A stretch of DNA of 64,000 nucleotides from Scleroderma bovista (lineage: Eukaryota > Basidiomycota > Agaricomycetes > Boletales > Sclerodermataceae). The position numbers were made by a program, and so were the translations under genes. The stretch lies in NCBI GenBank assembly GCA_037178675.1, contig JAYMGJ010000108.1, positions 56,601 through 120,600 of the forward strand. The letters are read 5' to 3'. Of the stretch, positions 31,844 to 43,708 are shown in pieces; within the stretch, counting starts at the first letter, position 1; the number at the start of each line of letters is the position of its first letter. The notes under the pieces were generated by a model. That model was given only the letters and a program-made list of their open reading frames with translations, was not told where the DNA came from and did no database searches.

Positions 31844-34800
31844 TCAAGGGGCAGAAGGATTTTCCCTATAAAAATGCTCGACTACCAGAGGAGAATTCTT
31901 CAGATTTGACGAGGGTTCCCATGTCCTTTCATGTTCTTCATACCCTTTCCAATGCACCAAGTACTGGAGCTGGCATCTATAAATACAGGATGCTACAATA
32001 TAGTCCACTTCATATTCTTCATTGCATTCTTCAGAAACAAGCACCGGGCTGGGCTGGGAAATGGGTTGCCCAGGGAGTGGGCCTAAATAAGGCTTGACTC
32101 GAGAAACATTCACTACCAGGTGAATCCGAAGAGTTTTTGGGAGCTTAAGCTCGACCACGTTCGGGGTTACTCGAGTGACCTCATAGGGGCCGATCCATTT
32201 TTCCGTAAGCTTTTTAGAAGAGCGATTTAACATACGAAGATTGTCCATTGAGAGCCAGACTTGCTGACCAACAGTGTAATCCAGGGTGGGATTTCTATGC
32301 TTATCCGCCTGAAGCTTCATGTTGTGTTTAGCCTTCTCACAAGATTCAACAACTTTGTTAAATATGGCCATGAAGTCTTTAGCCGCTGGGGCTATTGTCT
32401 GCACTGGCTCTACACCCATGCACGGGGAATAACTCCAGGTAATTCCAAATGGGGAATCAGTAGTAACCTCCGAGACTGTGTTGTTCCAGACAAACTGGGA
32501 AATCTTGATCCATTTAGCCCAATCACCTTGACGATCACTAATGTAGGTCCAAAGGTACTGGTTGATTTTGTGGTTCAACCGCTCCGTCTGTCTGTCAGTT
32601 TGCGGGTGAAAGGCAGTAGACATCTTGCGCTTTATGCCCAGAAGTCTATACAACACCCCCAGGAAGTTGCTCGCAAAGACCGATCCACAGTCGGATATCA
32701 TGGTGCTAGGAAGTCTGTGTTGGCACCAAATGTGATCTCTAAATAACTCAGCAGTCGAGAGTGCAGTTTCCTCTTTAGTGCATGGCACAAAGACCACCTC
32801 TTTGGAGAACCGATTGACAACCACTAATATATAGTTATAACCGAGGGATTCCAGCATCTTGGTAAAGTCCATTGTGATGTCAAGCCATGGTCCTTCTGGG
32901 ACAGGGAGGGGAAGGAGACTTCCTGAAGTCTTCTGATTTGAAACCTTCGACTGTTGACACTTTTGACAGTGCTTTACATAGGTTTGGATCTGTTCCTTCA
33001 TCCCTTTCCAGGAATAGTGCTTCCTAAGTGCATTAAACGTTGCTTTGACACCCTTATGTCTGGCGACAGGCATGTCATGGAAGTCCATGATTAGCGACTG
33101 GTGCTCTTCGTAAGTCTGATCCGTAACGTCAATCGACTTGATAGATACAGGGTTTAACAAGGTTTGATCCTTGTTGTCTTTGGAACTAGAGACATAATAG
33201 TCTGATTGCCTACTAAGTGGATCTGCAACGTGCATCTGGGTTCCTTTCTTATAAATTAACAAGTAGTTGAAGCGCGTCATCCACATCTGCCAGCGTGCTT
33301 GACGCTTAGAGAGATTCTGTGACTTCATGAAGTACGTTAAATTATGATGGTCCGTGTATATCTCAAAGGCATAAGGAGTGGCCTCAAGATAATGGTGCCA
33401 GGCCTCTGTTGCTTTTATAATGGCCAGCATTTCCTTGTCGTGAATAGGATAGTTGCGTTCCAGCAGTGTCATAGAGTGCGACATGTACGCTACTGGTCTG
33501 AATTCGCTGTCCTCACACTTAACGGAAATCACTCCCCTGACAGCAAACTCAGATGCATCAGTTTCAAGGCAGAATTCACGGTCCTGGTCGGGGTGCTGAA
33601 GTACCGGTGCATGAGTAAACGCAGCCTTCAAGGCTTCAAATGCAGCACGTTCCTTATTGCCGAAGTGGAACACAACATCTTTACATGTTAAGTCCATCAA
33701 TGGCCTAGCCATGATTGCATAATCTTTAATAAAGCATCTATAGAAGTTGCCGAGTCCTAGGAATGCTTGAACCTGTTTGACATTCGTTGGTTCAGGCCAC
33801 TTCAAAATAGCACTGACTTTTTCAGGGTCCATCTTTATCCCGTCACATGAGACTATCATTCCAAGGAAGTTGACTTTGGTAACACAGAAGCGACACTTCT
33901 TGGGTTTGACAAATAGGTCATTATCACGTAAATGTTTTAAGACTTCAAGCACGATCCGGTCATGCTTGTCCTGATCATCTGTGTTTGTAAATATCATTAG
34001 GTCGTCAATATACACCATGCAGACATCCGACATATCGTGGAAGATTTTGTTCATCATCTTTTGGAATGTCGTGGGTGAATTACATAGACCGAAATACATA
34101 ACAACAGGCTCAAAAGCCCCTTTGTGAGTTACAAATGCAGCTTTCCATTCATTGCCTTCCTTGATACAGACATTATTATATCCCCAGCGAAGATCCATCT
34201 TCATGAAGAGTTTACACCCTTTCAGCTTGTCGACAAGCTGACTGATCAAGGGCAGCGGGTAGTTATTTTTTATCATCCACTCATTTAAATAACGATAGTC
34301 CTGAACCATGCACTTCTTGCTGTCCTTTTTGGGGACAAAGAAAACAGGGGAGGTCTGAGGGGAGATGGATGGGCGAATATATCCTTTTGCAAGCTGATCG
34401 TCAACAAAGTCCTCAACTTCCTTCTGTTCATCCACTGACAGGGGTATTAAATGCCCTTTCTTAGGTGGAAAGTCCTCCCTGAGGTCTATACCATGATCCC
34501 ACGGCTTTCTAAGTGGCATGCGTTCTGACGACTTTTTTGAGAAGATGTTTAAATATTCCCAGTACTCTCAGGGTACAAGCTTCTGGGCTTCTTTGAGGGT
34601 TGTCTCATTGATAGCAACCTTTGACTCGTGAGCTTTCAAAGCCTGAATCCAAGTTTCCTGAGATTCGTCTTGACATAATAACTTAGCGAAGCATGTTTCC
34701 AAGAGTGACTTGTACTCAGGGGGACACCTAGTTAAATTAACTTGTCTGGTTACCCAATCAATATCGGGGTTATGCTTTCTAAGCCAGGTGTGGCCGAGGA

Positions 34801-35077
34801 TAAGGGGAACCTTTCCAAGGCAAGTGACTGCACACCAAAGCTTTTCAGCGTGTTTCCCAATACTGACTGTAAGTAATACATAGTGCGTGATATCGCCTTC
34901 CTGGTTCCTGGTGCCATCTACGTTAAGCACTGGGACAGGCTTTACCAGCTTAGACAACTGTAAGTGTCTATCAAGAGCCCAGCTCTTGTCGACAAAGCAT
35001 CCAGTAGCGCCACTGTCTAGCAGAGCATCTACTTCAATAACATTAAGGGGTCCATGAATGTGGACAGGTACCGTCAC
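31844..35077 (-). pseudogene. pol: Gypsy pol polyprotein: protease, RT, RNase H, integrase, chromodomain
   Basis: One reading frame from 35077 to 31844, broken by a single TGA at 34568-34570 (...EAQKLVP*EYWEYLNIFSKK). Relatives have Arg at this place, so it is probably CGA to TGA. Protease active site DSGATGCFVD; reverse transcriptase FMKMDLRWGYNN and the catalytic YIDDLMIF; RNase H LETDASEFA; integrase HHCC zinc finger (H...H in HDMPVARHKGVKATF, CQKCQQSK), catalytic LDITMDF, TMISDCGSVF and PQTDRQTERLNH; C-terminal chromodomain EYEVDYIVASCIYRCQLQYL and HWKGYEEHERTWEP. Apart from the stop the catalytic residues are intact. Chromodomain-bearing Ty3/Gypsy elements target heterochromatin through that module. 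Confidence 0.92.
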
Positions 35078-35080
35078 TTC

Positions 35081-36513
35081 TCATTCCAAGGTGAAGGACC
35101 TCTGTAAGTTCAGGAAAGAAACTTCTTCGGTTCCGGCGGGGCTTTCCGGTTCCTCAGATGCCAAAGAGGGAGAAACAGCATTATTCAACAGGGAATTAAG
35201 CACACACAATTTAACCTCCAGTGCCGAGCCCTTTGCAGGGACTCCCTTAGAGGGTTCAGTAATAAATACAGGCGAGTCACTACAGTCCATACTATCTACC
35301 GACAAGACAGAGTACTTGTTGAAGGAGACAGAAACAGGAGAAACTACGGAAGGTAATTTTTTATGGGTTTTCTGTATTTTACGAGAAAGAAGTGAGATGC
35401 AGTATTTATAAATATCCTGTGCTTCAGGAGACTTAGCACAAGAGAGACAATAGTCCAAAATTCTTACTGCAGTGTCCAACTCAGACTCGAGAGCGAGGGT
35501 GCCCATTGTGTCCTCACTCTCTAATCTTTTAAATTCTTGAAATAGTCCCTCATTTCGGAGAAGGACATGCTGCGAACAGCATTGATGCATTCGTCATCAG
35601 GTTGGGGCTGTACAGCCCAGGTCTGCTGGGGTTGCCCTCAACGTGGGTGACACAGTTGGCTACACTCGCGAGCGATGTGGCCAAATCCCTGGCAGTTATA
35701 GCATTGGAGCCCTTTACTCCGCTGCTAGTTTTGCTGCTGTGCAGCACCGATATCCATAGAGGCGCCAGCGCCCAGGGTTACTCCATAAGGAGAAGAGCTT
35801 CTGCCCTGCTGGAAATAGCAGGTATTTCCCTGCGTATTAATTAGGAAGAGCTCCTGGGCCCTTCCAACAGTCCGGACTGAAGCAGTTAGCTCAGCGTAGT
35901 TCAACCAAGCTTTGCCAAGCAGATATACCTGTTGGAGGACCTGCCTCTGCACCACTCTTTCCAGCAAGTCCCTAGCATAGGCATCAGGACAGTTGCTCTC
36001 TATCCTTAGTGACTCAAAGGCCGCGAGGAACTCATCTACTTGTTGACGAGGTCCTTGGTGCAACTTTAATAACTGGGACCTGGCCCAGTCAGCATTATTT
36101 CCAGGCACGAAATAACTGGTTATCTCGGCCTGTAACTCGTCCCAAGTCGGATACTGGACATTTGGGCCCATGTAGTACTCCAACTTGACCTGGGCCCAAT
36201 GCCCAGCTTTAGGTCCTTCAAACTGAGAGAGGACGGCTGCCATGATCTTGCTATTTTTTCTAAGGAGACCAGCCCTCTGGTTCATGAGAACCCACAGTTT
36301 CATCTTGCTCCACCATACCCTGAACATCTGGGGGGAGCCGTCGTAGTTCCCAGGTTCAGCGACAATCTTTTTAGCACCTTGTGCTTCGCCCTCGGCGGGG
36401 GCACCGAGACCCTGCTGCGCATTGGCAAGGGCCTGGATACTGTTCTGCAGGTCAATCTGGCCCTGTGCGAGTTGAAGGAAAAGATTCTGGAGGGCATCTT
36501 GGTGCGGATCCAT
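35081..36513 (-). pseudogene. gag: Gypsy gag region (capsid and zinc knuckle), with nonsense codons and a frameshift
   Basis: MDPHQDALQNLFLQLAQGQI starts at 36513. The capsid-like part (YDGSPQMFRVWWSKMKLWVL, WDELQAEITSYF, QQVDEFLAAFESLRIE) runs to a TAG at 35725-35727. In the same frame, after the stop, the CCHC knuckle is still readable (CYNCQGFGHIAREC), then a second stop (TGA after LCHPR). The linker to protease (RLESEDTMGTLALESELDTA to the end at 35081) is in a shifted frame. The stops fit CAG to TAG and CGA to TGA changes. The gag product could not be made full length. Confidence 0.85.
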
Positions 36514-36559
36514 TTCTTAATACGGGTGGTAACGGGAGTAGGGGGCTCCTCGGGGACGT

Positions 36560-38901
36560 TGTCATGCACCAAACGTGTTTGGTACTGTGGACATGGAGAA
36601 AGTTAGCCGATGAAACTAATACAAAGAACACACACCCAAGATCTGTTGAAAGATTGTCCCGACTTGAGGGATACAGACAGCCCTCGCTATCCATATCACG
36701 CAAAGTCAAGACTATCCTTATGTGAAGAATGAATACAAGCTCGTTGTAGCCATCCATCGCACAAGAATGACTATCCTGATGCGAGAGATGAATGCCAACA
36801 TGGACAGTCATCTATTGCACGAGAACCGCCAAGAAGCAGAAGAATCCAAGGATTGGTGATCATTTCAGTATGAGAGAGGAATGCAACCTACTGCAGTCCA
36901 ACTCCCATACCAGAACAATCAAAGAAGCAGAAGAAACGATAGAGAAACAAAGGAGAAAAGGAAGAATCATTTTTAGCGCCCAAATGTCAAATTTAGGCGC
37001 CCAGTGCCGGCATTCCGATATTTTGAATAGCTCCGCCATTTTTGAAGCTATCAATCATGTGACTATACCATCATGGAGCCTAGACCATGGTCTATCTGCC
37101 TGTCAAGTTCCGACGTAAATCTGTTCATTTCCCACGGAGATATTCCACCCGCAATCCAGACACCCGCTTCATCACTCACTATGGAGTCCACATTTTCTCT
37201 GGAACGTTTCTCCGCTATTGCAGCAGACCTCAACTATGTCCTGCTCTTGGGACAGCCTCTCCCTGAGCTCCTGTGTACTGTCTGGTACATATCTTCCCAG
37301 CCTTCTCCCTCAGTCCCTCTCGTTCTCGGTCAGCATGTTCTCCTTGTCAGTCCTGCGTCGCGCACATACTTTGGTCATCTCAAGTCTATCATTAGACTTG
37401 AAAATTCATACCTGGTCGTCTCTGTGTCTCCTGAGTCCTCTGCATATGGTCCTTTCATCCCAGAGTCCTGTCACATCCATCTCCCTCTATCATTCATCTC
37501 GCTTCCCTGGACATGTCGAATCCGCTACTTGCGATTCTCTTCCCTGCTATCCCGCAACAAACACGAATGAAACAGTGCTCTAGAACCCTTCTTAGGAGTC
37601 ATAATAGAGTACAGAACCTTCCCCTTACTGCTCAAGGGAAGACTGCACTTCGGGAGCACCAAATTTCGCGTTTTTGCTCTACAGAAGCTCAATCCAAGGG
37701 ATTTGTGACACTCTGTGACCAGCTGTGACTCTACTTGTCATTCCAGGCCCCCTGACACTGCTCTTCTGGTCGGATCAATTCTTTTATTATCCCCCAGCCA
37801 CTCCCATCAGTGGCACTGCTTCAGAAGCTCATCTCCAGATCTAAAGTTCAATAAATCATGGGTTGTGCTTCCCTTCTTTCTGAGTCACACAGAGTCACTC
37901 TGGCTCACTCTGACTCACTCTGCTGCGCATTATTCATCCCCTCTTGGCATTACTAATCCCCATTACTCCCCTTACCAATCACTTACCAATCATCCTTCAA
38001 ATCATGCTTATCATGCTGCTTATCAATTCATGACTCATGCCCCTATGATTCATATGCATTATGTCATTGCATATGCTCATTTAGCTTCGATCTACTCATC
38101 CCATGCTTTCTCCCCCTCTCTTTTGGGCCCCATGCAATGATTTTTCCATATTCTTGGTTATACACCCCTTTTTACCTATGTTTTTGCTCTTTCCCTTGGC
38201 TCAGCAGCTTGTTCAGGCTCTCCCCATCGATGACTCAGCCTGATTACACTGCTTATCAATCGCTTACCAATTTCTTACCAATCTCTTACCAAGCACTTAG
38301 TCATTTGTGCTTACAGGGCCACAGCCCCTCCTGTATATAAACCAGCAGCCAAAGGCTGCAAGGAAGTGTCTGCTTCCCCCTCAATAAAGCGACCACATTC
38401 ACTCTCCCTCACTGTCTATAAGCTCCCTCTTTGTCTTTGGACTTGTAGGTCACCCAGTGCTGGCCTAAAGCTCCTATATTGCTGTTTATCAGATATATCT
38501 TGTATCTGATCATTTCTCTAGGCTGAAGCGCAGTCTAGCATCACTGTCCACTCTATCCCATCACTGTCCATCGCATTCTTGAAGCAGGAACTGTCCCCTT
38601 GCTTCCCTGTTGCTCCATCACTGCTGTTACACCCCTGTCATCAATCTATCATCACTCTTCTATCCCAGGACTCTTCCTAACCACTGTGGTAGGCTGAAGA
38701 GGAGTCAATACCATCCCCAGTCGCATTCCTTCCCCATCAGAAGCCCTTCCCTTCCCTCCTGCATCCTGCCTGAAGGCATGCAGCACATCCCCCTGAGGAG
38801 ATTAAATACCAGAAATGCAAAGGAAGACCACCACTCGCATTTTGCTGTCATTTGGTGTTGGTTGTTGGTTGTTCTGACCTCTTCCCTCACTTAGGCGCAC
38901 A
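36560..38901 (+). mobile_element. LTR, family 2, left arm of the palindrome (2,342 bp)
   Basis: Begins TGTCATGCACCAAAC and ends TTAGGCGCACA. Nearly identical, in inverted orientation, to 39084-41425, which has exactly the same length. Internal landmarks: palindrome ACCAAAC-gt-GTTTGGT (36568-36583), ORF 37073-37570, TATA box TATATAA (38334-38340), hairpin GCAGCC-aaa-GGCTGC (38345-38359) and AATAAAG shortly after. The sequence following the LTR, TC then TGGAGCCCACCGCGAGG (38902 on), looks like a primer-binding site, so this arm is a 5' LTR. It is related to, but clearly different from, the 1.9-kb family at 27 and 54 kb; similarity is highest in the first 900 bp. Confidence 0.8.
37073..37570 (+). 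CDS. ORF inside the family-2 LTR (165 aa)
   Basis: Starts MEPRPWSICLSSSDVNLFIS. A downstream Met (MESTFSLERFSAIAADLNYV) matches the start of the ORF in the family-1 LTR. It continues LLLGQPLPELLCTVWYISSQ, VPLVLGQHVLLVSPASRTYF and AYGPFIPESCHIHLPLSFIS. An identical copy in the other arm is at 40415-40912 on the minus strand. It lies in the U3 part, 0.8 kb upstream of the TATA box, so it would not be read by the LTR's own main promoter as usually arranged. No domain recognised. Confidence 0.4.
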   Translation: MEPRPWSICLSSSDVNLFISHGDIPPAIQTPASSLTMESTFSLERFSAIAADLNYVLLLGQPLPELLCTVWYISSQPSPSVPLVLGQHVLLVSPASRTYFGHLKSIIRLENSYLVVSVSPESSAYGPFIPESCHIHLPLSFISLPWTCRIRYLRFSSLLSRNKHE

Positions 38902-39083
38902 TCTGGAGCCCACCGCGAGGGGTGGTAGTTTCTGGATTTGATATCCCGCTTTCATCAATTCTGTCAACATCCTCATCTCCGTTGACCTCTCCATCTCCCA
39001 CAACTCTATCTACCCCATCTACACTGTCCTATTGGACTCCTACATCAACTCATAACACTCCACAACTTGCTCTAGTTCCAGGA
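38902..39083. other. 182-bp spacer of the palindrome, beginning with a primer-binding-site-like sequence
   Basis: Starts TC-TGGAGCCCACCGCGAGG next to the 3' end of the left LTR, as expected for a retrotransposon primer-binding site starting with TGG. The remainder (tttctggatttgatatcccg onward) reads like internal leader. Its far end abuts the 3' end of the inverted right LTR without a primer-binding-site copy, so the junction there is not a normal LTR/internal boundary. Confidence 0.6.
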
Positions 39084-41425
39084 TGTGCGCCTAAGTGAGG
39101 GAAGAGGTCAGAACAACCAACAACCAACACCAAATGACAGCAAAATGTGAGTGGTGGTCTTCCTTTGCATTTCTGGTATTTAATCTCCTCAGGGGGATGT
39201 GCTGCACGCCTTCAGGCAGGATGCAGGAGGGAAGGGAAGGGCTTCTGATGGGGAAGGAATGCGACTGGGGATGGTATTGACTCCTCTTCAGCCTACCACA
39301 GTGGTTAGGAAGAGTCCTGGGATAGAAGAGTGATGATAGATTGATGACAGGGGTGTAACAGCAGTGATGGAGCAACAGGGAAGCAAGGGGACAGTTCCTG
39401 CTTCAAGAATGCGATGGACAGTGATGGGATAGAGTGGACAGTGATGCTAGACTGCGCTTCAGCCTAGAGAAATGATCAGATACAAGATATATCTGATAAA
39501 CAGCAATATAGGAGCTTTAGGCCAGCACTGGGTGACCTACAAGTCCAAAGACAAAGAGGGAGCTTATAGACAGTGAGGGAGAGTGAATGTGGTCGCTTTA
39601 TTGAGGGGGAAGCAGACACTTCCTTGCAGCCTTTGGCTGCTGGTTTATATACAGGAGGGGCTGTGGCCCTGTAAGCACAAATGACTAAGTGCTTGGTAAG
39701 AGATTGGTAAGAAATTGGTAAGCGATTGATAAGCAGTGTAATCAGGCTGAGTCATCGATGGGGAGAGCCTGAACAAGCTGCTGAGCCAAGGGAAAGAGCA
39801 AAAACATAGGTAAAAAGGGGTGTATAACCAAGAATATGGAAAAATCATTGCATGGGGCCCAAAAGAGAGGGGGAGAAAGCATGGGATGAGTAGATCGAAG
39901 CTAAATGAGCATATGCAATGACATAATGCATATGAATCATAGGGGCATGAGTCATGAATTGATAAGCAGCATGATAAGCATGATTTGAAGGATGATTGGT
40001 AAGTGATTGGTAAGGGGAGTAATGGGGATTAGTAATGCCAAGAGGGGATGAATAATGCGCAGCAGAGTGAGTCAGAGTGAGCCAGAGTGACTCTGTGTGA
40101 CTCAGAAAGAAGGGAAGCACAACCCATGATTTATTGAACTTTAGATCTGGAGATGAGCTTCTGAAGCAGTGCCACTGATGGGAGTGGCTGGGGGATAATA
40201 AAAGAATTGATCCGACCAGAAGAGCAGTGTCAGGGGGCCTGGAATGACAAGTAGAGTCACAGCTGGTCACAGAGTGTCACAAATCCCTTGGATTGAGCTT
40301 CTGTAGAGCAAAAACGCGAAATTTGGTGCTCCCGAAGTGCAGTCTTCCCTTGAGCAGTAAGGGGAAGGTTCTGTACTCTATTATGACTCCTAAGAAGGGT
40401 TCTAGAGCACTGTTTCATTCGTGTTTGTTGCGGGATAGCAGGGAAGAGAATCGCAAGTAGCGGATTCGACATGTCCAGGGAAGCGAGATGAATGATAGAG
40501 GGAGATGGATGTGACAGGACTCTGGGATGAAAGGACCATATGCAGAGGACTCAGGAGACACAGAGACGACCAGGTATGAATTTTCAAGTCTAATGATAGA
40601 CTTGAGATGACCAAAGTATGTGCGCGACGCAGGACTGACAAGGAGAACATGCTGACCGAGAACGAGAGGGACTGAGGGAGAAGGCTGGGAAGATATGTAC
40701 CAGACAGTACACAGGAGCTCAGGGAGAGGCTGTCCCAAGAGCAGGACATAGTTGAGGTCTGCTGCAATAGCGGAGAAACGTTCCAGAGAAAATGTGGACT
40801 CCATAGTGAGTGATGAAGCGGGTGTCTGGATTGCGGGTGGAATATCTCCGTGGGAAATGAACAGATTTACGTCGGAACTTGACAGGCAGATAGACCATGG
40901 TCTAGGCTCCATGATGGTATAGTCACATGATTGATAGCTTCAAAAATGGCGGAGCTATTCAAAATATCGGAATGCCGGCACTGGGCGCCTAAATTTGACA
41001 TTTGGGCGCTAAAAATGATTCTTCCTTTTCTCCTTTGTTTCTCTATCGTTTCTTCTGCTTCTTTGATTGTTCTGGTATGGGAGTTGGACTGCAGTAGGTT
41101 GCATTCCTCTCTCATACTGAAATGATCACCAATCCTTGGATTCTTCTGCTTCTTGGCGGTTCTCGTGCAATAGATGACTGTCCATGTTGGCATTCATCTC
41201 TCGCATCAGGATAGTCATTCTTGTGCGATGGATGGCTACAACGAGCTTGTATTCATTCTTCACATAAGGATAGTCTTGACTTTGCGTGATATGGATAGCG
41301 AGGGCTGTCTGTATCCCTCAAGTCGGGACAATCTTTCAACAGATCTTGGGTGTGCATTCTTTGCATTAGTTTCATCGGCTAACTTTCTCCATGTCCACAG
41401 TACCAAACACGTTTGGTGCGTGACA
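39084..41425 (-). mobile_element. LTR, family 2, right arm of the palindrome (2,342 bp, inverted)
   Basis: On the minus strand begins TGTCACGCACCAAAC at 41425 and ends GCGCACA at 39084. The few differences from the left arm that I could see are single-base (for example near the LTR start and in one codon at about 39210), so the arms are very young or kept identical by conversion. The minus-strand ORF at 40415-40912 duplicates the left-arm ORF. Flanks outside the palindrome (gacgt on the left, tcgct on the right) do not form a target-site duplication. Confidence 0.8.
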
Positions 41426-43708
41426 TCGCTTTGTGTTATTACAGATTTTAAAACCTATTTCAAGTGGCAATGGACACTTCATCCTCATGTGTAGGTTATT
41501 CAAAAAATCTGGTCCACCATCTACAAACTACCACAGCTAGCTATGGCCAAATATTTTAAGTGTGTTGTTTGGTAACTTTCCATTCCTTCAGTCGTAGTCC
41601 CGCACAAGTCTTATCGTTGATTGGCCGGATCTTCCGGGTCTAATGGTCTCACCCTCAACTCTCTCACCTGCCCACAATGCCTCATCTTGGTTTGCAACTA
41701 AACATTTTAACTTGCAACCACCATCAGTGCATTAAATAGTGAATAGATCGCTGCTCAATTTTGGGCATATTTGGTGGGTTTGTCATTGTTAGTGTCGTTG
41801 TAGTTCCCCTGTGACACCTAGTTACTCCGGAAGCCATGATGTCTGATGGGGTAATCAGGATGGCTGGGATGATGGGTTAGATCTCTTCTCCTGATAATCG
41901 TTCAAGACCCTATGGAGGTGGGCAGCTGCAGAACGGGTGTTCTGTCTTTCTAATCGATATATGATATGCTGTAAGCCAACAATTGTGTCATCAGATGAAG
42001 CATCTTGTGGTGGGGGTGGTGACTCCTCCCGACTCGGGAAGGATGATGGAGTGGGTTCTGTCCTCCCGAAAGAGGCCATTACCAGGAGCTACTGATTAGT
42101 TGGAGAATATAAAGAATATAAAAATAGTAATGGTGGTGGTGGTGGTGGTGGTAAGCATTGTCTACTTTGCAGAGAGCCTGCTGAGCTCTTCAAGACAAAT
42201 AAAAACAGCATATATCATTACAGGCGCTCTACCTATGGGCGAGTGATGCTGGGCGATGAGTCGTGACATAGATACCCTAATCAGCAGCAGCCTTCTCTTC
42301 ACCGAAAGTCAAAACATCGACAGGAGGACCTTAATGCCCACCATAGTATCTTTATAGGCTCGCCATCCTGGTCGAGCAGAAATGCAGCCCAAATGGATGG
42401 CATGGCACACATTGAAACACATGTTTTGGTGAGGCAATGATAGCATTGTGGTTGAGCAGAAAGGCTTGAGCTCCAACGGTGGGCCCGACACATTTTGAAA
42501 GGCCCCTGAGCCCGACGCACACTGAAACATGATGCCAATGCATTCAGAGTGTCACTGCCGCTACGGCTCGTTGAGAAAGCACAAACAAAAGAACCACCAT
42601 GACTGCACACTGCACAGCATGACATGCCACGGTTGATACCATAGTCACCGGCTCAATCAGCATATATTTTTGGTTTGAGATACAATATCTTTGATAATGA
42701 GAGAGAGACGATCACCACCCATGCTTTGGTCACCGAGTGGCACCTGGCAGTTGCGGTCAGGACCCAAGTTGCCAACGAAAGTGCTGGACTGGACCATCAG
42801 TGTGACAGTCAGGCTATGATTTGCACACGAGATTTGCACATGGTTTTTTTACAGCGAGATTGCATTGTAAGATGTGATGTCTTCGATGGTGAGAGAGCAA
42901 TGATCACTGTGCATGCTTTTGTCGCCACTCGAGACCCAAGTTGTCAAAAGAAAGTGCAGCAACATGCGGGACGCCATGTCAGTCGTGAAAGCATGACCCA
43001 TTGAAGGATCCCTCACCAGCATTTACCATTCACACTTTGGTCGCCAAGTGTCACCGCGCAGCTGCTCAAAAGATGGATATGGATGACTAAGATCTGAGCG
43101 GCATCAACGATGATGCTGAAGTGATGCAAAAGTGATGCTGAAATGACACGGTGGACACAATTACCACCAAACCGCCAGTATCTGCAGGCTTACAGTATGT
43201 AGATAGATGTATTATACAATGAAATGCTTGTACATCCACATGACGCATACATAGAGGGTATACATAAAGTCTAAACTGCCTTTGGACCACATATACAATG
43301 CCAAATTTGTTTCTTTTTCATGTAGCGGCCACCTCCTAAGTCAAGGATGTCCGTCGAAGAACAAATACTGATACCTTCGCCAGACACCAGATGTGTATGG
43401 TCCCTCTTCGTGAGCCAGAACAGCTGAAAGTCCTGAGCATCCGTTGTAGAGACAGTCCTGTCTCTAGGTGTAGAATTGGTAGTACTGATACTGGACTCTT
43501 ACCTTAGCTATGTAGGCTTGTACTTAGCTTACTAAGCAAACTTCCCTCTTTCCTCTGTATATGTTTGATCTCAGTCCTGGAGTGACTGAACACCTCTACT
43601 CTCCCTACTTCCTCTAGTCTCCCCAGTCCCTGGGAGCTCTGCCAGACCTCCAGAAGCCCCTGGGTCGAGCGTGCCTCACCTGAGGCAGCAGCAACACCCA
43701 ACCCCCCC
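41426..43708. other. Region between the palindrome and the FunK1 gene
   Basis: Contains a small minus-strand ORF (41855-42079, 74 aa, MASFGRTEPTPSSFPSREES and a charged helix YRLERQNTRSAAAHLHRVLN; family unknown, coding uncertain) and a (GGT)8 microsatellite near 42130. A loosely repeated segment at 42690-42760, 42885-42950 and about 43030 shares phrases like gagagag...gatcac...catgcttt. No other gene recognised. Confidence 0.4.

Larger units (their letters stand above)
31490..36513 (-). mobile_element. Ty3/Gypsy chromovirus, defective, 5' LTR missing
   Basis: Order on the minus strand: gag (36513 down), protease, RT, RNase H, integrase, chromodomain (to 31844), polypurine tract CTAAGGGGGGAGTAG, then a 3' LTR starting TGTAATGGTC at 31728. 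Upstream of gag only 46 bp remain before the palindromic LTR block begins at 36560, so the 5' LTR and leader have been lost or displaced. Nonsense codons interrupt gag and pol. The element is surrounded by other mobile DNA, giving a nested structure. Confidence 0.9.

Noticed and set aside
31906..33974. Plus-strand ORFs inside the pol region
   Set aside because: Antisense shadows of the Gypsy polyprotein.
38610..39375. Pair of mirror-image ORFs at the centre of the palindrome
   Set aside because: They cover the R/U5 part and TATA-proximal region of the LTR, end at its border, and lack any counterpart in the other LTR family, so coding is unlikely.
36560..41425. Palindrome as a terminal-inverted-repeat DNA transposon
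   Set aside because: The arms have LTR features (TG...CA, TATA box, adjacent primer-binding-site-like sequence) and related solo LTRs exist elsewhere in the window. There is no room for a transposase in 182 bp.
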